A stretch of 64,000 nucleotides of DNA from Streptomyces lucensis JCM 4490 (GCF_014650035.1 NZ_BMUE01000001.1:620001-684000), one strand, 5' to 3'. Shown: positions 41,444 through 51,354, counted from the first letter of the stretch. Notes: generated by a model not told the origin, from the letters alone. Numbers and translations are program-made.

Positions 41444-44368
41444 TTGGCTTTCCAGATGCCGGACCGGGGCGGAGGCCCGACCGGGCCACGGATCAGAGCG
41501 GGCCGCCCGTCCCGGCGCGTCCGGACCCTGCTCATGACACTGGGTGTCCTCGCTGTGCTCGGCATGGCGTTCACCATGTTCGCGGGCTTCTGGACGGACT
41601 GGCTGTGGTACCGGTCGGTGCACTACTCGTCCGTGTTCACCACCATGCTGTGGACCAAGATCGGCCTCTTCTTCGTCTTCGGCCTGCTGATGGCCGCGGC
41701 GGTCGGCCTCAACATCTGGCTCGCGCACCGGCTGCGGCCCCCGCTGAGTGCCATGTCCATGGAGCAGCAGAGCCTCGACCGGTACCGGATGGGCATCGCG
41801 CCGTACAAGAAGTGGCTGCTGCTCGCGGTGACCGCCGTCGTCGGGCTGATCGCCGGCGCCTCGGCGTCGGGCCAGTGGCGGCTCTGGCTGATGTGGGTCA
41901 ACGGCGTGCCCTTCCACCAGAAGGACCCGCAGTTCCACCTCGACGTCGCCTTCTACGCCTTCGACCTGCCCTGGTACCGGTTCCTGCTGGCCTTCGGCTT
42001 CGCCGCCACGATCCTGTCCCTGATCGCCGCGGCGCTCACCCACTACCTGTACGGCGGGCTGCGCGTGACCAGCCCCGGCGCGCGAGCCACGGCCGCCGCG
42101 ACCGGGCACCTGTCGGTGCTGCTCGGCGTCTTCGTGGCGCTGAAGGCGGTCGCCTACTGGCTCGACCGGTACGGGCTCGCCGTCAAGTCCAGCGACTTCA
42201 AGGCGACCGACAACTGGACCGGCCTGCGCTACGTCGACGCCAACGCCTACCTGCCGGCCAAGACGATCCTGTTCTGCATCGCCGTCATCTGCGCGCTGCT
42301 GTTCTTCGCCACGCTGTGGCGGCGCACCTGGCAGCTGCCGGTCATCGGCTTCGGCCTGATGGTCCTCTCGGCGGTCCTGATCGGCGGGCTGTACCCGGCC
42401 ATCGTGCAGAAGTTCCAGGTCCAGCCCAACGAGCAGGCCAAGGAAGCGCCGTACGTCCAGAAGAACCTGAAGGCGACGCGCGACGCGTACGACATCGACG
42501 ACACCGAGGTCACGGAGTACGCGGGCAAGTCGCCCACCACGGACATGACGAAGCTCCGTGACGACGCCGACGACGCGGCCAGCCTGCGCATCATGGACCC
42601 GAACGTCGTCTCGCCGACGTTCCAGGTGCTCCAGCAGATGAAGAACTACTACGGGTTCCCGGCCAATCTGGACGTCGACCGGTACCCGGCCAAGGACGGC
42701 AAGGAGCAGGACACCGTCCTCGGGCTGCGCGAGCTGAACCTGAGCGGCGTGCCGAAGAACAACTGGATCAACGACCACTTCCGCTACACGCACGGCTACG
42801 GCGTGGTCGCCGCCAAGGGCACCGAGGCCACGCGCAACGGAGAGCCGGTCTTCACCGAGTACGACCTGCCGTCGCAGGGCGACCTCGGCACGTACGAGCA
42901 GCGGGTCTACTACGGCGAGAAGACCACCACCTACTCCATCGTCGGCGGTCCCCAGAAGGAGATCGACTACTCCGACAACGACCAGGAGAAGACCACCAGC
43001 TACCGGGGCGGCAGCGGGGTCAACCTCGACAACCCGGTCAACCGGGCCGCGTACGCGGTGGCGTTCAACGAGCCGCAGATCCTGTACTCGGGCGCGATCG
43101 GCAAGGGCTCGCGGATCCTGTACAACCGGACGCCCAAGGAGCGCGTCGAGGCGGTCGCGCCCTGGCTGACCATCGACGGCGACGCCTACCCGGCGGTCGT
43201 GAACCACCGCATCCAGTGGATCGTCGACGCGTACACGACGTCGAACGGCTACCCGTACTCCTCCCGTACGACCCTCGGTGACACGACGGCCGACTCACTG
43301 ACCGCGAACAACAACTCGCGCACCGTGGTGGCCCAGCAGAACCAGGTGAACTACATCCGCAACTCGGTGAAGGCGACCGTCGACGCGTACACCGGCGACG
43401 TCAAGCTGTACGAGTGGGACACCAAGGACCCGGTGCTGAAGACCTGGATGAAGGCCTTCCCCGGCACGGTGAAGCCGAAGAGCGCCATCTCCCAGGCCCT
43501 GCTGGACCATCTGCGCTACCCGCAGGACCTGTTCAAGGTGCAGCGCGAACTGCTCACCCGCTACCACGTGACGAACGCCCAGACGTTCCTCACCGGCAGC
43601 GAGGTCTGGCAGGTGCCGGACGACCCGACCAACAAGTCGGGCGACGCGGTGCCGCCGTACTACCTGAGCATGAAGATGCCCGACCAGAGCGAGCAGGCGT
43701 TCTCCCTCTCGACGACGTTCACGCCGAACGGCCGCTACAACCTGAGCGCCTTCATGTCGGTCGACGCCGAGGCCGGCAGCGGCGACTACGGCAGGATCAG
43801 AATCCTGAAGCTGCCGACCAGCACGAACGTCGACGGACCCAAACAGGTCCAGTCCCAGTTCAACTCCGAACAGGACATCGCCGCCGCGATCAAGCTCCTC
43901 AAGGGCGGTGACTCGGAGGTCGAGTACGGCAACCTGCTGACCGTGCCATTGGACGGGGGACTCCTCTACGCCGAGCCGGTCTACGTGCGCGGCAGTGGAC
44001 TCAAGTACCCCCTGCTGCGCAAGGTGCTGGTCACGTTCGAGGGCAGGACCGCGTTCGAGAACACGCTCGGCGAGGCGCTCGACAAGGTCTTCGGCACGAA
44101 GCCCACGACCACCACGCCACCGGACACCGGCACCACCAAGCCGCCGCAGTCGAACAACCCGACCGTCCAGCAGGCGCTGAACGACGCGCAGAAGGCCTTC
44201 GACGCCGGGCAGGAGGCGCTGAAGAAGGCGGACGGGCCGGACTGGGACGCGTACGCCAAGGCGCAGCAGGAACTGCGGGACGCGCTCAAGCGGGCCCAGG
44301 ACGCACAGAGCAAGGCCGCCGACAAGAACAAGGGCGGTGACAAGAACAGCGACAAGAGCGGGAGTTGA
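41444..44368 (+). CDS. UPF0182 family large membrane protein
   Basis: A 974-residue protein. The TTG at 41444 ([11 protein letters not shown]) is chosen because GAGG lies eight bases upstream; a GTG at 41435 or ATG at 41456 would differ by a few residues. The first ~300 residues contain about seven membrane helices (starting [18 protein letters not shown]), then a large extracytoplasmic domain (~320-890). The tail is a Thr/Pro linker then an Ala/Gln/Lys coiled helix ([15 protein letters not shown]). The family (Rv3193c in M. tuberculosis) is conserved but has no known function. An upstream GGGAAC-N18-GTT at 41327-41353 may be an ECF-type promoter. Confidence 0.9.
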   Translation: MAFQMPDRGGGPTGPRIRAGRPSRRVRTLLMTLGVLAVLGMAFTMFAGFWTDWLWYRSVHYSSVFTTMLWTKIGLFFVFGLLMAAAVGLNIWLAHRLRPPLSAMSMEQQSLDRYRMGIAPYKKWLLLAVTAVVGLIAGASASGQWRLWLMWVNGVPFHQKDPQFHLDVAFYAFDLPWYRFLLAFGFAATILSLIAAALTHYLYGGLRVTSPGARATAAATGHLSVLLGVFVALKAVAYWLDRYGLAVKSSDFKATDNWTGLRYVDANAYLPAKTILFCIAVICALLFFATLWRRTWQLPVIGFGLMVLSAVLIGGLYPAIVQKFQVQPNEQAKEAPYVQKNLKATRDAYDIDDTEVTEYAGKSPTTDMTKLRDDADDAASLRIMDPNVVSPTFQVLQQMKNYYGFPANLDVDRYPAKDGKEQDTVLGLRELNLSGVPKNNWINDHFRYTHGYGVVAAKGTEATRNGEPVFTEYDLPSQGDLGTYEQRVYYGEKTTTYSIVGGPQKEIDYSDNDQEKTTSYRGGSGVNLDNPVNRAAYAVAFNEPQILYSGAIGKGSRILYNRTPKERVEAVAPWLTIDGDAYPAVVNHRIQWIVDAYTTSNGYPYSSRTTLGDTTADSLTANNNSRTVVAQQNQVNYIRNSVKATVDAYTGDVKLYEWDTKDPVLKTWMKAFPGTVKPKSAISQALLDHLRYPQDLFKVQRELLTRYHVTNAQTFLTGSEVWQVPDDPTNKSGDAVPPYYLSMKMPDQSEQAFSLSTTFTPNGRYNLSAFMSVDAEAGSGDYGRIRILKLPTSTNVDGPKQVQSQFNSEQDIAAAIKLLKGGDSEVEYGNLLTVPLDGGLLYAEPVYVRGSGLKYPLLRKVLVTFEGRTAFENTLGEALDKVFGTKPTTTTPPDTGTTKPPQSNNPTVQQALNDAQKAFDAGQEALKKADGPDWDAYAKAQQELRDALKRAQDAQSKAADKNKGGDKNSDKSGS

Positions 44369-44409
44369 TCAAGGACACTCCGCGCCGTGGTACGGTTGCA
44401 GAACAACGG

Positions 44410-44483
44410 CGCGGGGTGGAGCAGCTCGGTAGCTCGCTGGGCTCATAACCCAGAGGTCGCAGGTTCAAATCCTGTCCCCGCTA
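44410..44483 (+). tRNA. Initiator tRNA-fMet (CAU), copy 1
   Basis: The 74-base body folds as a standard cloverleaf with anticodon CAT. The anticodon stem has three consecutive G-C pairs (GGG and CCC around CTCATAA) and the first and last acceptor bases do not pair, both hallmarks of initiator tRNA. CCA is not encoded. A 15-bp hairpin follows at once. Confidence 0.95.
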
Positions 44484-44490
44484 CTGCGGT

Positions 44491-44525
44491 CGAAGGCCCG
44501 GATCCTACAGGGATCCGGGCCTTCG
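44491..44525 (+). terminator. Terminator of the first initiator tRNA
   Basis: CGAAGGCCCGGATCC (44491-44505) pairs perfectly with GGATCCGGGCCTTCG (44511-44525) around a TACAG loop, seven bases after the tRNA. Confidence 0.88.
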
Positions 44526-44689
44526 TGGTGTGCGAACTCATGTCCGGAGGGGGAGGGACGGCCGCGCCGCCGTGGGGAGTTGGGCCATCTGTGTTTGACT
44601 TGTCTCTCTGTGGGCATGTCGACAAAACGCTCAAGTGACCTCACGGGCTGCGGTATACCGGGTGTATCCAGGTTGCAGGTGGTGCGACG

Positions 44690-46501
44690 ATGGACGTTAT
44701 GGGGGACAAGGCAACTCTGTACGGGACAGGGCGATTTGTGCAGCCTTCCGGTGAGGAGGCGTCGCGGGGCGAACGGGACGACATGGGGGAAGCCGCCGAG
44801 GAACTGCGGCTGCGGCTGGCCGCCGACACCGGTGACACCGAGGCGGTGAGCGTCCTCGGGGCCATGCTGCTGCGCCGCGGCGACCTCGACGCGGCCGAAC
44901 CGCACCTGCGGGCCGCCACCGCGGACGGCGACCGGGCCGCCGCCAACAACCTGGGTGTCCTGCTGCACCAGCGGGGCTACGCCGACGAGGCCGCCGGGTG
45001 GTGGCGGATCGCCGCCGTCGCAGGCTCCGCCGCGGCGGCGCACGCGCTGGGCCGCCACCACCGCGAGCGCGGGGACGAGCCGGCCGCCGAGTACTGGCTG
45101 CGCCAGTCCGCCGAGCAGGGCCACGCCCTCGGCGCCTATGCGCTCGCCGACCTGCTGGAGCACCGCGGTGACGCCGGCGCCGAGCGCTGGATGCGGGCCG
45201 CCGCCGAGCGCGGGCACCGGGAGGCCGCCTACCGGCTGGCGCGTGCGCTCGACGGCCGGGCCGGGTGCGAGGACGGGGAGGGGGCCGACAACGCTGTCGA
45301 GGAGGCCGAGCAGTGGTACCGGCAGGCCGCCGCGCGCGGCCACCGGCGGGCCGCCCTGCACCTCGGGGCGATCCTGGAGAAGCGCGGGGACCTCAAGGAG
45401 GCCGGACGCTGGTACCTGACCTCCGCCAAGGACGGGGAGCCGCAGGCCGCCTGCGCCCTCGGCTTCCTGCTGAGGGACGCCGGGGACACCGAGAGCGCCG
45501 CCGTGTGGTGGCTGCGGGCCGCGCAGGAGGGTGACGGCAACGCGGCCAACGCGCTCGGCGCGCTGCACGCCGAGCGCGGGGAGACGCAGACCGCCGAGCG
45601 CTGGTACCGGGCCGCACTGGACGCCGGCGACGACAACGGCGCCTACAACCTCGGGCTGCTCAGCGCGGAGCAGGGGCGGACGGCACAGGCCGAGCAGTGG
45701 TACCGGCGGGCCGCCTACGCCGGGCACCGGGAGGCGGCGAACGCGCTGGCCATCCTGCTGCTCCAGGGCGGCGACACGACCGGGGCCGAGCCGTGGTTCT
45801 CCAAGGCCGCCGAGGCCGGCAGCGTGGACGCCGCGTTCAACCTCGGCATCCTCTACGCCGGGCGCGGCGAGGACGGCGCGGCGCTGCGCTGGTACGAGCA
45901 GGCGGCAGCGGCGGGGCACACCGAGGCCGCGCTGCAGGTGGGGATCGCCCGGTTGCGCGACGGCGACGAGCAGGAGGCGGAGCGGCATCTGCGCTGCGCC
46001 GCGGGCGGCGGAAGCGCGGAGGGCGCCTACCGGCTGGCCACCCTGCTGGACGCGCGCCGGCCGCCGGAGCCCGCGCACGAGCTGGGCGAGATCGTGCACG
46101 AGAAGTCCGAGTGCGAGGAGTGGTACGAGCGGGCCGCGTCCCAGGGGCACCGGCGGGCGCAGGTGCGGGTGGGCATGCTGGCGGCCGCCCGCGGTGACGT
46201 CGTGGACGCCGCGCGCTGGTACCGGGAGGCCGCGGAGGCCGGCTCGCGCAACGGCGCGTTCAACCTGGGGCTCCTGCTGGCCCGGGAGGGGAGCGAGCCG
46301 GAGGCCGCCCTGTGGTGGACGCGGGCCGCCGACGCCGGGCACGGGCGGGCGGCGCTGCGGCTGGCCCTGGTCTACGCGCGTCGCGGTGAGCTGGCCGAGG
46401 GGCAGAGGTGGGCCGACCGGGCGGTGGCGCTGGGGCCCGCGGAGGTCGCGGAGCGGGCGGGGCGGCTGCGGGACGCGCTGCGCGAGGAGCTGTCGGCGTG
46501 A
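44690..46501 (+). CDS. Sel1/TPR-like repeat protein
   Basis: A 603-residue protein made of about 14 helical Sel1-like/TPR repeats. The repeated pattern is alanine-rich (A.YNLG.L..ERG....AE.WYR.AA..G) and recurs from residue ~45 to ~590, for example AERWYRAALDAGDDNGAYNLG. The head is short and variable (MDVMGDKATLYGTGRF). No other domain, signal peptide or membrane segment. Sel1-like solenoids bind proteins, often in signalling or envelope processes; the partner is unknown. The ATG at 44690 follows AGGTGG. It lies exactly between two identical initiator tRNA genes. Confidence 0.88.
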   Translation: MDVMGDKATLYGTGRFVQPSGEEASRGERDDMGEAAEELRLRLAADTGDTEAVSVLGAMLLRRGDLDAAEPHLRAATADGDRAAANNLGVLLHQRGYADEAAGWWRIAAVAGSAAAAHALGRHHRERGDEPAAEYWLRQSAEQGHALGAYALADLLEHRGDAGAERWMRAAAERGHREAAYRLARALDGRAGCEDGEGADNAVEEAEQWYRQAAARGHRRAALHLGAILEKRGDLKEAGRWYLTSAKDGEPQAACALGFLLRDAGDTESAAVWWLRAAQEGDGNAANALGALHAERGETQTAERWYRAALDAGDDNGAYNLGLLSAEQGRTAQAEQWYRRAAYAGHREAANALAILLLQGGDTTGAEPWFSKAAEAGSVDAAFNLGILYAGRGEDGAALRWYEQAAAAGHTEAALQVGIARLRDGDEQEAERHLRCAAGGGSAEGAYRLATLLDARRPPEPAHELGEIVHEKSECEEWYERAASQGHRRAQVRVGMLAAARGDVVDAARWYREAAEAGSRNGAFNLGLLLAREGSEPEAALWWTRAADAGHGRAALRLALVYARRGELAEGQRWADRAVALGPAEVAERAGRLRDALREELSA

Positions 46502-46540
46502 GGTGCCCCCGGGCGGTGGGCGCGGCGGCGGCCGAGCGAT

Positions 46541-46570
46541 TTGCTTCCGGGCGTTCCTCTCGCGTAGTGT
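46541..46570 (+). promoter_or_regulatory. Promoter of the second initiator tRNA
   Basis: TTGCTT (46541-46546) and TAGTGT (46565-46570) are spaced by 18 bases, giving a start about six bases before the tRNA. It matches the housekeeping sigma consensus reasonably well. Confidence 0.6.
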
Positions 46571-46582
46571 CATATTCACCGA

Positions 46583-46656
46583 CGCGGGGTGGAGCAGCTC
46601 GGTAGCTCGCTGGGCTCATAACCCAGAGGTCGCAGGTTCAAATCCTGTCCCCGCTA
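46583..46656 (+). tRNA. Initiator tRNA-fMet (CAU), copy 2
   Basis: The 74-base body is identical to copy 1 at 44410-44483, again without encoded CCA. The identity extends a few bases into the 3' flank. It has its own promoter and terminator, so it is an independent gene rather than part of an operon. Confidence 0.95.
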
Positions 46657-46663
46657 CTGAAGC

Positions 46664-46701
46664 CCGAGGGCCGGAATCCAGAAATGGGTTCCGGCCCTCG
46701 G
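46664..46701 (+). terminator. Terminator of the second initiator tRNA
   Basis: CCGAGGGCCGGAA (46664-46676) pairs perfectly with TTCCGGCCCTCGG (46689-46701), eight bases after the tRNA. An A/G-rich stretch (46725-46760) lies beyond it before the Fur-family gene. Confidence 0.8.
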
Positions 46702-46780
46702 TCGTTCCCGGGCACGCCCAGAAGAAAAAAGCCAGAAGAAAGAAAGCCAGAAGAAAAAGGGGGGCTCGCGCCCCCCTTCG

Positions 46781-47197
46781 TCACGCGCTCGCGCAGTCCG
46801 GACACAGTCCGCGGTACGTCACCTCGACGTCCGACACCGTGAAGCCGAACCGCTCGGCGGCGGGCAGGTCGGCGAGCGGGTTGCCCGTCGGGTGGACGTC
46901 GCGGATCGCGCCGCAGCGGGCGCACACCAGGTGGTGGTGCGGCCGGTGCGCGTTCGGGTCGTACCGCTTGGCGCGCCGGTCGGTCGTGACCTCCAGCACC
47001 TCGCCCAGCGAGACCAGCTCACCCAGCGTGTTGTAGACGGTCGCCCGGGAGATCTCCGGCAGCTTCGCGACAGCCCGCGCGTGGACCTCGTCGGCCGTCA
47101 GGTGGACGTGCTCGCCGTCGAGGACCTCGGCCACCACGCGTCGCTGCGCGGTCATCCGCCATCCGCGTCCACGCAGCCGTTCCAGAAGGTCGCTCAT
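46781..47197 (-). CDS. Fur/PerR-family transcriptional regulator
   Basis: A 138-residue Fur-family repressor. The winged helix (RMTAQRRVVAEVL, then ISRATVYNTLGEL) is followed by the metal-binding half: His cluster HRPHHHLVCARCG and the structural zinc pair CARCG plus CPDCA. It is divergent from a catalase gene, the classic pairing for peroxide-sensing Fur proteins (CatR/FurA/PerR) in Streptomyces, so the probable job is repressing that catalase until peroxide oxidises the metal site. The ATG at 47197 is preferred; a GTG two codons upstream could be used by a leaderless transcript. Confidence 0.9.
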   Translation of the reverse strand: MSDLLERLRGRGWRMTAQRRVVAEVLDGEHVHLTADEVHARAVAKLPEISRATVYNTLGELVSLGEVLEVTTDRRAKRYDPNAHRPHHHLVCARCGAIRDVHPTGNPLADLPAAERFGFTVSDVEVTYRGLCPDCASA

Positions 47198-47257
47198 GGC
47201 CACCAGCGTAACAGCAGCACTGACCAGCTTGGGAACCTGTGTGAGATTGGAACGACA

Positions 47258-47286
47258 TTTGACTTAGACAAAGTCCATTGTAGGAT
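47258..47286 (+). promoter_or_regulatory. Catalase promoter overlapped by a Fur-type operator
   Basis: TTTGACTTAGACAAA (47258-47272) is a 7-1-7 inverted repeat, the geometry of Fur-family boxes, with one mismatch between arms. It contains the -35 TTGACT (47259-47264); TAGGAT (47281-47286) follows 16 bases later as -10. Binding would block polymerase, fitting peroxide-relieved repression. Confidence 0.7.
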
Positions 47287-47336
47287 CGGGAACGACTTTG
47301 GTCGCAGGACAAGCAGCGAGGACGCAGGAGGCGCAC

Positions 47337-48791
47337 GTGACGCAGGGACCGCTCACCACCGAGGCCGGTGCTCCGGTCGCGGACAACCAGAACAGCGAGA
47401 CCGCGGGCGTCGGCGGGCCGGTGCTCGTGCAGGACCAGCTGCTCCTGGAGAAGCTGGCCCACTTCAACCGCGAGCGCATCCCGGAGCGCGTGGTGCACGC
47501 CCGCGGCGCCGGCGCCTACGGCACCTTCACGGTGACCGCCGACGTCACGAAGTACACGCGCGCCGCCTTCCTCTCCGAGGCCGGCAAGGAGACCGAGGTC
47601 TTCCTGCGCTTCTCGACGGTGGCCGGGAACCTCGGCGCGGCGGACGCCGTCCGGGACCCGCGTGGCTTCGCGCTGAAGTTCTACACCGAGGAGGGCAACT
47701 ACGACCTCGTCGGCAACAACACCCCGGTGTTCTTCATCCGGGACGCGATCAAGTTCCCGGACTTCATCCACACCCAGAAGCGCGACCCCTACACGGGCTC
47801 CACGGAGGCCGACAACGTCTGGGACTTCTGGAGCCTGAGCCCGGAGAGCACGCACCAGGTGACCTGGCTGTTCGGCGACCGCGGCATCCCGGCGTCGTAC
47901 CGGCACATGGACGGCTTCGGTTCGCACACCTTCCAGTGGAACAACGAGGCCGGCGAGGTCTTCTGGGTCAAGTACCACTTCAAGACCGACCAGGGGATCA
48001 GGAACCTCACCGCCGGGGAGGCGGAGGTCCTCGCGGGCAAGGACCCCGACTCGCACCAGCGCGACCTGCGCGAGGCGATCGAGCGCGGGGAGTTCCCGAG
48101 CTGGACCGTGGGCGTGCAGATCATGCCGGCGGCGGACGCGGCGACGTACCGCTTCAACCCGTTCGACCTGACCAAGGTGTGGCCGCACGCGGACTACCCG
48201 GTCGTCGAGATCGGCAGGCTGGAGCTGAACCGCAACCCGCGCAACGTCTTCGCCGAGGTCGAGCAGTCGGTCTTCTCGCCCGCGCACTTCGTGCCGGGTA
48301 TCGGCCCCTCGCCCGACAAGATGCTCCAGGGCCGGCTCTTCGCCTACGGCGACGCGCACCGCTACCGCGTCGGCATCAACGCCGACCACCTCCCGGTGAA
48401 CCGTCCGCACGCCACCGAGGCGCGCACCAACTCCCGCGACGGGCAGCTCTACGACGGCCGGCACGGCGGCGCGAAGAACTACGAGCCGAACAGCTTCGGG
48501 GGCCCGGGGCAGACCGGCCGCCCGCTGTGGCAGCCGTTCGACGGCTTCACCGCAGGCACCGGTGACCACCCGACGCCGGCGCACGCCGAGGACGACGACT
48601 TCGTGCAGGCGGGCGACCTCTACCGGCTGATGTCGGACGAGGAGAAGGAGCGCCTGATCGCCAACCTCGCCGGCGCGCTCTCCCAGGTCTCGCGCGACGA
48701 CATCGCCGAGCGCGCGATCGGCAACTTCGCGAACGCCGACGCCGACTTCGGCAAGCGGCTGGACGCGGCGGTGCGGGCGCTGCGCGGCTGA
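47337..48791 (+). CDS. Monofunctional haem catalase (small-subunit clade)
   Basis: A 484-residue catalase; the GTG at 47337 follows CAGGAGG. Active-site His54 is in [12 protein letters not shown], the distal Asn in [11 protein letters not shown] (~127), and the proximal haem-ligand Tyr in [12 protein letters not shown] (~338). [13 protein letters not shown] and NDCADHLPVN-type neighbouring motifs agree. The length fits small-subunit clade 3 enzymes without a flavodoxin tail. It decomposes hydrogen peroxide in the cytoplasm. Regulation by the adjacent Fur-family repressor is strongly suggested by the operator-like palindrome over its promoter. Confidence 0.95.
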   Translation: MTQGPLTTEAGAPVADNQNSETAGVGGPVLVQDQLLLEKLAHFNRERIPERVVHARGAGAYGTFTVTADVTKYTRAAFLSEAGKETEVFLRFSTVAGNLGAADAVRDPRGFALKFYTEEGNYDLVGNNTPVFFIRDAIKFPDFIHTQKRDPYTGSTEADNVWDFWSLSPESTHQVTWLFGDRGIPASYRHMDGFGSHTFQWNNEAGEVFWVKYHFKTDQGIRNLTAGEAEVLAGKDPDSHQRDLREAIERGEFPSWTVGVQIMPAADAATYRFNPFDLTKVWPHADYPVVEIGRLELNRNPRNVFAEVEQSVFSPAHFVPGIGPSPDKMLQGRLFAYGDAHRYRVGINADHLPVNRPHATEARTNSRDGQLYDGRHGGAKNYEPNSFGGPGQTGRPLWQPFDGFTAGTGDHPTPAHAEDDDFVQAGDLYRLMSDEEKERLIANLAGALSQVSRDDIAERAIGNFANADADFGKRLDAAVRALRG

Positions 48792-48811
48792 GCCGGCCGC
48801 TCCCGCGGCCA

Positions 48812-48844
48812 GGGCCGGACCCCACGGTGCTCGGGGTCCGGCCC
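48812..48844. terminator. Terminator between catalase and CBS-domain gene
   Basis: GGGCCGGACCCC (48812-48823) pairs perfectly with GGGGTCCGGCCC (48833-48844), 20 bases after the catalase stop and 18 bases after the convergent CBS gene stop. Confidence 0.82.
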
Positions 48845-48861
48845 CCTTCGCGGGTCCGGGG

Positions 48862-49257
48862 TCAGGGCACGGGTTCGGGCTCGGCTGCCGGGATCCAGCA
48901 GCCGATGATGTCGCGGACCGAGACGATCCCCGCCACCTCGCCGCGGTCGAGCACGACCAGGTGCCGGAAGCCGCCGTGGGCCATGGCGCGGGCCGCCTCC
49001 CGCAGCGTCCACGTCGGGGCGGCGAAGACGACGTCGGTGGTGGTGTGGGCGTGGGTGTGTTCGGCGTCCGGGTTCTGGCCCAGGCCGACGGAGTTGAGGA
49101 TGTCGCGTTCGGTGAGGATGCCGATGCCTCCGGCGTCCGGGTCGAGGACCACGGCCGCGCCGACGCGGCGTGCGGACATCAGGGCGGCTGCCTGGCGAAG
49201 GGTGTGAGCGGGGCCGACGGTGAGGATCACCGTGCTCATGGCGTCACGGACGAGCAT
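48862..49257 (-). CDS. Tandem CBS-domain protein
   Basis: A 131-residue protein consisting of two CBS motifs (one Bateman module). The ATG at 49257 is chosen because AGGAGG ends 11 bases upstream, whereas the alternative GTG at 49269 lies inside that site. The repeats are MSTVILTVGPAHTLRQAAAL... GGIGILTERDI and TTDVVFAAPTWTLREAARAM... AGIVSVRDII. A His-rich loop (AEHTHAHTTT) lies between them. Such stand-alone modules bind adenine nucleotides and regulate partners; no partner is obvious. Confidence 0.88.
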   Translation of the reverse strand: MLVRDAMSTVILTVGPAHTLRQAAALMSARRVGAAVVLDPDAGGIGILTERDILNSVGLGQNPDAEHTHAHTTTDVVFAAPTWTLREAARAMAHGGFRHLVVLDRGEVAGIVSVRDIIGCWIPAAEPEPVP

Positions 49258-49403
49258 GGATGAGGCCACCTCCTAGGAATCTCCGGCCTTTGTGCCGGGA
49301 TTCACAAGTTCACAAGTGGGGGTAGCCTCAGAGTGGCAGGCAAAGGGAGGGTCAACAAGAGGGCGTGCGGCGCCAGTTGGGGGCGCGCGCGAGCCTCCCC
49401 CCG

Positions 49404-50204
49404 TCAGGAGCGCCCGCCGAGGTGCCCCAGCAGCTCCTCGTGCAGCAGGCCGTTCGACGCGGCCGCGTCGCCGCCGTGCGGGCCGGACCGGCCGTCGAGG
49501 CCGGTGAAGGTGCCGCCGGCCTCGGTGACGACGATCGCGTTGGCGGCCATGTCCCACAGGGACAGTTCCGGCTCGGCACAGAGGTCGACGCTGCCCTCGG
49601 CGACCATCATGTACGGCCAGAAGTCGCCGTACGCGCGCGTGCGCCACACCTTGCGGGTGAGGTCCAGGAAGCCGTCGAGGCGGCCCCGCTCCTCCCAGCC
49701 GGACAGGGAGGAGTACGCGAAGGAGGCGTCCGCGAGGTCGCCGACGCGGGAGACGTGGATGCGGGTCGCGGAGGTCAGATTGCGGCCGGTGAACGCGCCG
49801 TGGCCCTTCGCCGCCCACCAGCGGCGGCCGAGGGCGGGGGCGGAGACGACGCCGACGACGGGCTCGTACCCGCCCTCGCCCGCCTCCATCAGGGAGATGA
49901 GGGTGGCCCAGACGGGGACGCCGCGTACGTAGTTCTTGGTGCCGTCGATGGGGTCGATCACCCAGCGGCGGGGGCCGGTGCCCTCGACGCCGTACTCCTC
50001 GCCGAGGACCGCGTCCCTCGGGCGGGCGCGCTGGAGCTGGCTGCGGATCAGTTCTTCCGCCGCCTTGTCCGCCTCGCTCACCGGCGTCATGTCCGGCTTC
50101 GTCTCCACCTTCAGGTCGAGAGCCTTGAAGCGGTCCATGGTGGTCGCGTCGGCGGCGTCCGCGAGGACGTGGGCGAGGCGCAGGTCGTCGAGGTAGTCCG
50201 GCAT
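49404..50204 (-). CDS. hisN: Histidinol-phosphate phosphatase HisN (inositol monophosphatase family)
   Basis: A 266-residue IMPase-fold enzyme. Metal ligands are Glu-Glu in [11 protein letters not shown], Asp in [16 protein letters not shown], and the late Asp in [19 protein letters not shown]. In S. coelicolor the protein in this position was shown to be HisN, which removes phosphate from histidinol phosphate in histidine synthesis. The position between CBS protein and TetR gene supports orthology, but the fold alone could not separate it from inositol monophosphatase. The ATG at 50204 gives [11 protein letters not shown], the usual start. Confidence 0.85.
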   Translation of the reverse strand: MPDYLDDLRLAHVLADAADATTMDRFKALDLKVETKPDMTPVSEADKAAEELIRSQLQRARPRDAVLGEEYGVEGTGPRRWVIDPIDGTKNYVRGVPVWATLISLMEAGEGGYEPVVGVVSAPALGRRWWAAKGHGAFTGRNLTSATRIHVSRVGDLADASFAYSSLSGWEERGRLDGFLDLTRKVWRTRAYGDFWPYMMVAEGSVDLCAEPELSLWDMAANAIVVTEAGGTFTGLDGRSGPHGGDAAASNGLLHEELLGHLGGRS

Positions 50205-50334
50205 GTGACGAACGGTATCGGCCGTCACCGGTACGGGGCCACAGGGGGCGGTTCGGGCGTGGCACGGGAGGCGTCACGACCCAGGCCCCCAGGTGTCATA
50301 CAAGCCGAAGAGCGCCCCGAACCCCCGCGAACCC

Positions 50335-50363
50335 TTGACAGTGCATACAAGCGCGTCAAATCT
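50335..50363 (+). promoter_or_regulatory. Probable promoter of the TetR gene
   Basis: A perfect TTGACA -35 (50335-50340) and a poor AAATCT -10 (50358-50363) are spaced by 17 bases. A direct repeat CATACAAGC occurs at 50297-50305 and 50344-50352, the second lying between the hexamers, so it may be an operator. Confidence 0.4.
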
Positions 50364-50396
50364 GGGCGCTGAGTCGCTCGACCCAGGGAGGCGAGG

Positions 50397-51074
50397 ATGC
50401 CTGCTGCCCGGGAATCACTACTGGACGCCGCCGCCGCGGCCCTCGCGCGCCGGCCGTGGTCCGCGGTGCGGATGGTCGACGTCGCCGCGTCGGCGGGCGT
50501 GTCCCGGCAGACCCTGTACAACGAGTTCGGCGGCAAGGACGGGCTGGCCCGCGCGCTGGTGCGGCGCGAGGCCGACGGCTACCTCGCCGGGGTGGAGCGG
50601 GCGCTCGCCGGCCCCGCCGCTCCCCGGGAGCGGCTCACCGCCGCCGCCGAGTGGACGGCCGCGGCCGCCCGGGACAACGCCCTGGTGCGGGCCATGCTCA
50701 CCGGCTGCTGGAGCGAGCGGTTGCCGGCGCCGCCGCTCGCCGCCGTGGCCTCCTCCTGCGCGGTGCCGGCGCAGCGCCGGGCCGACGGGCCGCTGCCGGC
50801 GCCCGGCGACCTCCTGCGGGCGGTACGGGACCGCGCGGTGGCCGCGCTGGCCGGTCCCGGCGTCACCCCCGCGGACACCGCCGAGCTGGCCCGCGCCTGC
50901 GAACTGGCCGTACGCCTCGCCGTGTCCTGCGTGGCGGCGCCACCGGGGGAAGGCGGCATGGCGGAGCTGGTGCGGGCGGTGTTCCCGCGGCAGGCGGTGC
51001 GCGACGCGGTCCCGGACGCGGACGGCCGCCCTAGTGAGCGGACCCCGACAGCTGGAGGCCGATCACCCCGATGA
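50397..51074 (+). CDS. TetR-family transcriptional regulator
   Basis: A 225-residue regulator. The first ~50 residues are the TetR helix-turn-helix (ARESLLDAAAAALAR, then MVDVAASAGVSRQTLYNEFG). The rest is an Ala/Arg-rich all-helical ligand domain of no recognised subtype. The ATG at 50397 follows GGGAGGCGAGG. Its last 44 bases overlap the convergent SMR exporter gene, so the two transcripts are antisense to each other at their 3' ends. A repeated 9-mer (CATACAAGC) at its promoter may be an autoregulatory site. The ligand is unknown. Confidence 0.85.
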   Translation: MPAARESLLDAAAAALARRPWSAVRMVDVAASAGVSRQTLYNEFGGKDGLARALVRREADGYLAGVERALAGPAAPRERLTAAAEWTAAAARDNALVRAMLTGCWSERLPAPPLAAVASSCAVPAQRRADGPLPAPGDLLRAVRDRAVAALAGPGVTPADTAELARACELAVRLAVSCVAAPPGEGGMAELVRAVFPRQAVRDAVPDADGRPSERTPTAGGRSPR

Positions 51075-51354
51075 TGACGAGGCTGATCGAGACGATCTTC
51101 AGGGTGGACACCAGGTCACCGAGGAAGACCATGCCGTAGATCGCGGTGCCCGCCGCACCGATGCCGGTCCACACGGCGTAGGCGGGACCGACGTCGAGCT
51201 TCTTCAGCGACAGCGTCAGCAGACCGAAACTGCCGAGCGCGAACGAGGCGAACGCGATCGTCGGCCACAGCCGGGTGAACCCGTGCGAGAGCTTCAGGCA
51301 CACGGCGAAACCGGTCTCCAGAATCCCGGCCACTATGACCAGCAGCCACGCCAT
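51031..51354 (-). CDS. SMR-family exporter (SugE/Gdx type)
   Basis: A 107-residue four-helix small multidrug resistance protein. The essential Glu13 lies in VIVAGILETGFA, and the SugE/Gdx pattern HGFTRLWPT and YAVWTGIGAAGTAIYG is present, so it is more likely a guanidinium or small-cation/proton antiporter than a broad drug pump. It works as an antiparallel dimer in the membrane. An imperfect hairpin lies upstream of the start, but it does not match a known guanidine riboswitch as far as I can tell. Confidence 0.88.
   Translation of the reverse strand: MAWLLVIVAGILETGFAVCLKLSHGFTRLWPTIAFASFALGSFGLLTLSLKKLDVGPAYAVWTGIGAAGTAIYGMVFLGDLVSTLKIVSISLVIIGVIGLQLSGSAH

Noticed and set aside
39548..43207. 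Long minus-strand open frame across the PDZ protease and UPF0182 genes
   Set aside because: Third-position GC pattern belongs to the plus-strand genes, and the frame spans two unrelated genes plus a minus-strand one.
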